From Sapria himalayana (Eukaryota > Streptophyta > Magnoliopsida > Malpighiales > Rafflesiaceae): a stretch of DNA of 64,000 bases. The notes below the pieces were generated by a model. That model did no database searches and had not been told where the DNA came from. It was given only the letters and a program-made list of their open reading frames with translations. The stretch is taken from NCBI GenBank assembly GCA_029783825.1, contig JAREIK010008157.1, positions 1 through 64,000 of the forward strand, given 5' to 3'. Made by a program: the position numbers and the translations under genes. This document shows positions 57,481-64,000 of this stretch, piece after piece. How positions within the stretch are numbered: position 1 is the stretch's first letter; every line of letters starts with the position of its first letter.

Positions 57481-60400
57481 CTTAAAAAAAATAGTGATTT
57501 CCCTTCTTTCAAGGAGGTCTTTCACTTATTTTGATTATGTAATCTTTATCCAAGATGAAAGTATTTATTTAATAGAGCAAAAAAGGGCTTTCGAGTGAAC
57601 TTGGGGGATTCAATCGCTCGCTCATCCCAACTAGCTAATTTTCATCATGGATCGAATATCTTTTATAGTGGGGTGGAATTGATTCTCGCTTTGCTTTCAA
57701 AAATATAAACAATAGAAGATATCACCATGAGTGGTAATGGAAGACCATCAGAAATCCCCTATCTTGATTCAAGGCTCAAATCTTACTCATTATGGACGGA
57801 TACTTGAGTGATGCTGTCAAATTGATCTAATGCGGGTTGATCTCTTGAATAAAGAATAGAGATTCCCTCATCCATCTTAACTTTGGATTTAAGTCACTCA
57901 AAGAAGAACAAGAACGAGAGAGTAAATGTTTTTTGAATTCTAGGCTCAAAGCCAAAGCGATGAAGCGATTTCTTCTCTTCAGGGTTAGGATATCTAGAAC
58001 CAGAATGGTATGCTAGTTTGCTGTGGTCCGATCAAAGCCTTCTATTAGAGGAGATGAATTGGACTTGCTATTGCACCTTACTTAGTTTCCGCTTGAACAT
58101 GGTTCTTTAAAGCTCAAAGGGAAAACTTTGAGGGGAGATGAGGTTATGAATCGAATCAGTTGAAGAAGAAATTTCCTTATCAAAAGAATGAGAATCAGCA
58201 ACCAGATCATCCATATTTGGTACATCTTGACTCACCTTAGTTTGACTGATTTGAGCTTTCTCATGTCGAGGGGGAGATACCATTTAGCTTTAGAAAGACT
58301 GTATTTGATAACACAAGTTGGTGAGAATAAAGATGGGTAAGTTATACAATCAAATACTAGCATCGATCTTATCACTCACATCCAATTATTTTAAAGCTCC
58401 CTAGTCCATCCTCTTACCTAATTATAATAGGATCTTGATTGGTGTCTAGATTCTTGGGAAACCAACTATATGACTCCTTGGTATCAAAAAAATTCTTTTA
58501 AGGGAGCCCCTTAGACATGGAGGTTCAAAGTCATGTCTCTTATTTTTGTAAATAAATCAATAGCCCTAAAGCCAGTCACTCGGAAAAGATTTAAGTAAGC
58601 CATTGGTGATGGTATGCGCATAACTATCAAAGAAGTGGATGTACTTCCGTACATGCAACAATCTTGCATCCCTCCACCTCATGACATACATATAATCTAT
58701 ATCTGCCTGACCAACAGTAACAATTCCTATTCTGACCAACTCGGGACAACAGTTATATTCCTTTCTTAGTACAAGCTAGCCTTAGGTACTTTTAGTCATT
58801 CATGTCTGAATAGCATTGATGATTGAAACAGGGTGAAGGTTATAGCCACAATCCCAAGTCATTGAAACGTAGATGTAACCCTATTAGAATAAAAAAGAAT
58901 AAGACCCAATGGTTCAATTATCTTTTTTTATTATCACACAGATAATTGATTGAATGAAGCTAGTAATATAGTTCCATTAGGAGCCGAGGCTGCTCACCTT
59001 TCTTTGATAGGCTCACTTTGGGAAACAACACATTTGGAACATGCTTCTGGAACAATAAATTTTTATGCTCAACTGTTGAAAATGAACCTGACTCAGGGGC
59101 CTGGGTTGTCAAGTCAAAGAGGGACTATATGCACAAATATGCATAGTTAACCTCGCTCAAAAACTATATGCATAGTTAACCTAGCTTAGGTCCTATATTA
59201 ATACTTAACCTAGTTCAGGGCCTATGTGCATAGTTAACCTAGCTCATGGGAATGGGTTGTCAGGTCAAAAAGGTGCGTAGCTCGTAATGCCATTTGTGAT
59301 TGATCCACGAGACGTGACTGCTCACTAACAACTAATTCCTTAATAATGAGGTAACCATAAGAGAAAGTGGCTGGTCGAATCCATGGCTAACATGGGTTCA
59401 AGTCTCAAATCCATTTTGGTAATGTAGAATTGATCAACAGTCAGATTAGAGATAAGTACATGATGAGAAAGAAGAAATGCTTAAGCAATACAAGAGTTTT
59501 CTTAACTCTATGATCACCTTTGCTCCTTCAATCTTCAATCTAAAATGTATATCCTAATTTTGTACATGGCTGCTTACTTGAAAGCCATCACTACTTCTAC
59601 CATGAAGGAATAAAAGAAATTTTTTTTAGTCGGTATGGAGCATGAAACTTTGGTCAAGGAGTAGATCCACAAGTATTTGAATCTTTTGATCAAGTCGATT
59701 CATCCAACATGGGGAAAAAAATAAGCTTTTTTATAAGATAAAGCTTCATGACGTTGCTCTTAATAGTTATTTTACTCTTTAATCCATGGTGCTAGAGTGA
59801 TAGAGTAGAATGAAACAAGCCCTGCTCCAACTAACCTTTTCATTTCTATTTTCTATGAATGGCACTTTTCATAAACTAGCATAATTCATCTTGATCCTAG
59901 TATAAGGGTGCTGACAAATCTACTCATGACTGTAGGAGTTAGTCTATGAGCAACATCTATCCTAGCCTTGTAGCAATGGACTAGTTTTATCATCATTTTA
60001 GTCCCACGAGATAGAGTTCAAGTACTTAGCTTGAGGGTTTTAAAATAAGCTAAAGGAAGGATTGATATGGGGTATTAGACTTAGTTTTTAAGTAAGCCAG
60101 ATAACAAGGGAAGAAAAAGAGTCAAATCAATTAGTTAACTATAACTCATCCATGGCTTGGCTATAAAGCATAGCTATAAAAATGCATCATGAACCACTTT
60201 TTGTTATTGATGTTATCTAGCAATATAGAATGAGTTCAGAGATTTCTCCTCTATGTCCCCCTGACGATGATTATTTGGAAGAGTTAAATCATTTAAGTAT
60301 TTCCAGCATGCTTTGTCGATTACTAGAATGTTAGGTCCCAATCAATAGCAAGAATTATAAAGCAGAAAATAGTTCTCTTCGGGTGAGAACTAGACCACCA

Positions 60401-61690
60401 AGAACAGGAATAAATCTTGCATCTTCTGCTGACCCATTCGCACTAGTCCTGGAAATGGATCTTCACGTCCTCACTTATCCCAAGTATTTGGGATTTGGCT
60501 TATGGCCCCTCTCCGAACGACGTGGTCTAACATAGAATTGAAGGGAAAAGTCACCATTACTTTTTTTTTCTATGTTACAGAATGAGTGAATCAATCTATT
60601 AACTCCCTTACTAAGCTTTCAGTAAAGTCAAGACTATTTTCATTTAAAAGAGAACTACTAGTAGGATTATCACTTTATTTGTGAGATGGATTTGTTGCAT
60701 CCTCCTTTTCCAATACTGTTGGATTCTAAACCCTCTCTCTCTCTACTTCTCCTCCTAGGAAGAGAAGACAGACACCCTTGAAGAAAGATAACCCTAAAAC
60801 ACTAAACCCGGAGATCTAGTATCTTAAGATGCTTTGATAGGAAATTTCAATTTTAAAAAAACAAAAAGAGGATATGAAAAGTAATCCATTGAAAATGCTA
60901 GGAGATTTGATTGCTCTCTAGAGATTCCTTCCTAAAAAGAGCTATGATCCTTTTCTTGATATAGACACTAATGTCATAACACATTTGACAAGTAAACCTA
61001 AACTATGGAAAGCATAGTGAACAACTTCACATCCTATACTGACAAAGTGCCCTGCTGGGGAATAGCCTTTTTTTTCATTGATAGGATCAATGGCAAAGGT
61101 AAAGATCCACCAAAAGGAGGATGTTGAACTAAAGCTTATATTCTTTGACATGGGGACTCACTGCGTATGAAACAAAAGACTAAGCCATTCTTGGTGTCAC
61201 AGCTTAACCATACTAAACTCACACTTTCTTCTAACTAGTGATAAAATGAAGACAATTCCTTATTTAGTTACCTACCCTCAAGTACTCAACTTTGAAATAG
61301 TCAATTGACAATGTTCAACCTCAAAGCAGTGAAACCAAGGAAAGCAACAATCAAGAAATATCATATCTGGAAGACTTGACTACTACTATGGCTATTCAAT
61401 AGAAATGAGTAGCCTTTCTTCTCTCTCATAAGATCAAAAGGCTGAGCGATTTATCCCTTCCAAACTACTCGAATACCGGGAAGCCTAATCAACCTTTAAC
61501 TCAATTCGTATGGGTTTCCTCTAAACGAAAATCATAGGTAGCCCCTTTTCCACTCATCCCACTAGACCAATAGTAGGGATGGACCTCATCATTGAATGAG
61601 ACTTCGTTCTAAGAATAGGAGTCCAAGTCTGCCATTGAACAAGCAATCACAAAGGTTAGTCGGAGGTTTACTTAGCAAATTTTGGCATGT
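57480..61690. other. Less AT-rich block, possible mitochondrial DNA insertion
   Basis: Both edges show a sharp change in texture. Homopolymers and microsatellites vanish, A/T runs are short, and the sequence is full of 'agaaag/ctttct' words with 'gaagcgatttcttctcttca' style stretches, as in plant mitochondrial intergenic DNA. I recognise no mitochondrial gene, tRNA or rRNA, and the open frames (for example 58950-59150, 60942-61151) have no known motif. Around 59140-59250 a short unit containing 'agttaacctagct' recurs four times. An old gene-poor retroelement is the alternative. Confidence 0.35.
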
Positions 61691-61844
61691 TCTCAATCCA
61701 TTTTGTAAGTCATGGACTATAGACATTTTGTAAGTTCATAAACTATTTCAAATTAAATTTGTCTCACTCATCATATATTTTATAATTAGTTTTTCAATAA
61801 AATAAAACTTAAAATTAATTAAAATATATAATTAAAATTATAAA

Positions 61845-64000
61845 GATATATGGTTTACTGTTTAGAATTTATAGGTTAGAAGTTTAGGGTAGATGCTTAG
61901 GTGTTTAGCAATTTAGGGTAGATGCTAAGGTGTTTAGCAGTTTAGGTGTTTAGCAGTTTAGTTGTTTAGTGGTTTAAGGATTTAGGAGTTTCGAGGTTTA
62001 TGGATTTAGAAGATTATGGGTTTAAGAGATTACATTAGGCATTTGGTGGTTTATGAGTTTACGTACTTAGAGATTTATGGGTTCACTTTAAAAAATGAAA
62101 TAAAAAAAAATTCATCTTGTGAATTTTTCTCATTTTTAAAGATTGTAGCCTTTGGAAATATAATAATTTTTAAATTTTTGTTTCTAAATTGAATTCAATA
62201 TTTATACTTAATATTTTAGTTATAATAATCTTGTGTCATGTTAATTCAATATTAACTAGTTTTTAATTGATATTATAATAATGAATAAAAAATAAATTAA
62301 TAAACTATTTTAATGATATAAATATTTATTAAAATATATACTTAAAATAATTTAAAATCTAAGTAAAACATATTACAAAATAATAATTTTTGACTTTTAA
62401 ATTTGTGCATCATTATATCAAATTATATAATCTTTTGATGATAAATACATTTTTTCAAATTATATTTCTTACTTATAATATATTTTATAATTAATAATCC
62501 AGTAGAAATAAACAAAATATATAATTAAAATTATAATGATGACAAAAAAAAAAGAGATTTATGGTTATAATTTAAGAGTCATAGGTTTAGGGGTTTAGGA
62601 ATGTAGAGGTTAGGTGTATGGTGAATAAGGGGTTTGGAAATTTATGGGTTTAGAAGTTTAGGGGTTAAACATTTTGGAAGTTATGAGTTTAGGTGTTTAG
62701 AGATTTTTGAGTTTGGTTAAAAAAATAAACAAAGAAAAATTTTTCATTTTATCAATTTTGTCTAAATTTTTAAGGTTATATGGCCTTTTGATATGAAATA
62801 TTTTTTAATTTTTTTATCAATCTAAATTCAATATTTATAATTAATATTTTAGTTATAATAATCTTAAGAATAATGTATCACATGTTAAATAAATATAAGC
62901 TACTTTATTGATTGATATTATAATAATAAGCAAAAAATAAATTAATAAACTATTATAAATGAAATAAATATTTATTAAAATATATTTACAATACTTTAAA
63001 TGATTTAAAATCTAAGTAAAATATATTGCTAAATATATTTGTGATTATGATTTATGATTTAGGGGGTTAGGTGTGTAGAAGTTTAGAAGTTTAAGGATTT
63101 AGTAGTTTACGGGTTATTTATTTAGGGATTTGGGTGTTATGGGTTTATGTATTTAAGGGTTTATGTAGTTTACGGGTTTATGGATTTAAGGGATTAGGTA
63201 TTTGAGTATTAGAGTTTTAGGTGTTTAGAAGTTTATATATTTAGTTTAAAAAATGAAATAAGAAAAAATTTTTATTTTATGAATTTTGCCTTTGTAAATA
63301 AAATAATTTAAAATTTTTTTTTCCAAACTAAAATCAATATTTATACTTAATATTTTAGTTATAATAATCTTAAGAAGAATGTTTCATTTTATTTTAATAT
63401 AAGCTAATTTCTTGATTAGTATCATAATAATGACCAAAAAATAAATTGATAAACTATTATAAAAGAGATAAATAGTTATCAAAATATATTTATAATATCT
63501 AAAATGATTCAAAATATAAGATAAACATATTACTAAATAATTATTCCTAACATTTAATTTTTGCATCTTTTTATAAGATTATATAGTATCTTGGTAATAA
63601 AAAAAAATTAAATTATAGTTGTCTCACGCATAATTAATATTGTAATTAATATTTTAATAAAAATAAACTAATAAATAAATAAAGTGTATGATTCAAATAA
63701 TAAGGATGACAAATAAATGATATTTATGGTTTACAATTTGTGGTTTAGGAATTGAGGGGTTAGGGGTTTTGTGTTTAGGGGTTTATGGGTTTAAGAATTT
63801 ATGAGTTTAGTTTAAAAAATAATTTGAGAAAAAATCTCATCCTGTGAATTTTATCTTATTTTTTAAGTTTATAGCTTTTGGAAATACAAAAATTTTTAAT
63901 TTTTTTTTTCAATATGAATTTAATATTTATACTGAATATTTTAGTTATCATAATCTTAAGAATAACGTATAATGTTAATTTAATATAAGCTAGTTTCATG
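61845..64000. repeat. Tandem array with degenerate TTTAGGG-like stretches
   Basis: Four units, the last cut by the window end. The landmark 'atttata-t-aatattttagttat' recurs at 62200, 62833, 63339 and 63925, giving periods of about 633, 506 and 586 bp. Each unit pairs a G/T-rich stretch of degenerate telomere-like words (ggtttagg, gtttaggg, gggttta; 61855-62080, 62560-62715, 63050-63245, 63735-63810) with an AT-rich stretch. The AT-rich part has 'ataaattaataaactatt', 'atttattaaaatatat' and 'aatctaagtaaaa-atatt'. Noncoding. Confidence 0.75.

Noticed and set aside
58950..59150. 66-codon frame in the organelle-like block
   Set aside because: No match to any mitochondrial or chloroplast protein I know.
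1..64000. CRISPR arrays, operons, bacterial promoters, rRNA and intact tRNA genes
   Set aside because: None seen; the sequence is plant nuclear DNA and its direct repeats are microsatellites, minisatellites or transposons.

Overview
The window is nuclear DNA from a flowering plant. Its genes have GT-AG introns, it is AT-rich, and it carries Ty1/copia, LINE, SINE and hAT-type relics, many microsatellites and a degenerate TTTAGGG-like array. Very long, transposon-filled introns would fit a monocot with a large genome such as a palm, but the species cannot be fixed from the sequence.

Two protein genes can be rebuilt exon by exon, and they are convergent. The first, on the + strand, is a ten-exon gene for a BC10-like (DUF266, GT14) glycosyltransferase. 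Its ATG is at 27286, its stop ends at 51105, and the product is 370 aa. Only about 1.1 kb of this 23.8 kb is coding. Intron 1 is 13.5 kb, intron 3 is 5 kb and intron 5 is 3 kb. The second, on the - strand, is a compact seven-exon gene for the YggS/PROSC-type PLP homeostasis protein (51271-52679). Its stop codon lies 165 bp from that of the first gene. A third, weaker candidate is a 54-codon two-exon gene at 8425-9505 that I could not assign to a family.

Layout. 1-8.4 kb: dispersed LTR-like repeats, SINEs, a LINE reverse-transcriptase relic and microsatellites. 8.4-9.5 kb: the small two-exon candidate, whose intron is filled by a CT-rich minisatellite. 9.5-25.6 kb: very AT-rich repeat DNA with a 1.5-kb solo LTR bounded by a 5-bp target duplication, several copies of one unnamed repeat family, and a large inverted repeat. 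25.6-26.7 kb: nested GC-rich hAT-like elements just upstream of the glycosyltransferase gene. 27.3-51.1 kb: that gene, with hAT-like elements of three families and broken copia copies in its introns. 51.3-52.7 kb: the PLP-binding protein gene. 54.0-56.7 kb: a decayed but collinear copia internal region. 57.5-61.7 kb: a less AT-rich block of organelle-like texture, possibly a mitochondrial insertion. 61.8-64 kb: an array of roughly 0.5-0.6-kb units with TTTAGGG-like stretches, running off the window.

The two main genes share no obvious pathway. The first is predicted to act in the Golgi on wall polysaccharide or arabinogalactan glycans. The second binds pyridoxal phosphate in the cytosol or organelles. 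Exon boundaries were set by reading frame, splice signals and remembered family motifs, not by transcripts.
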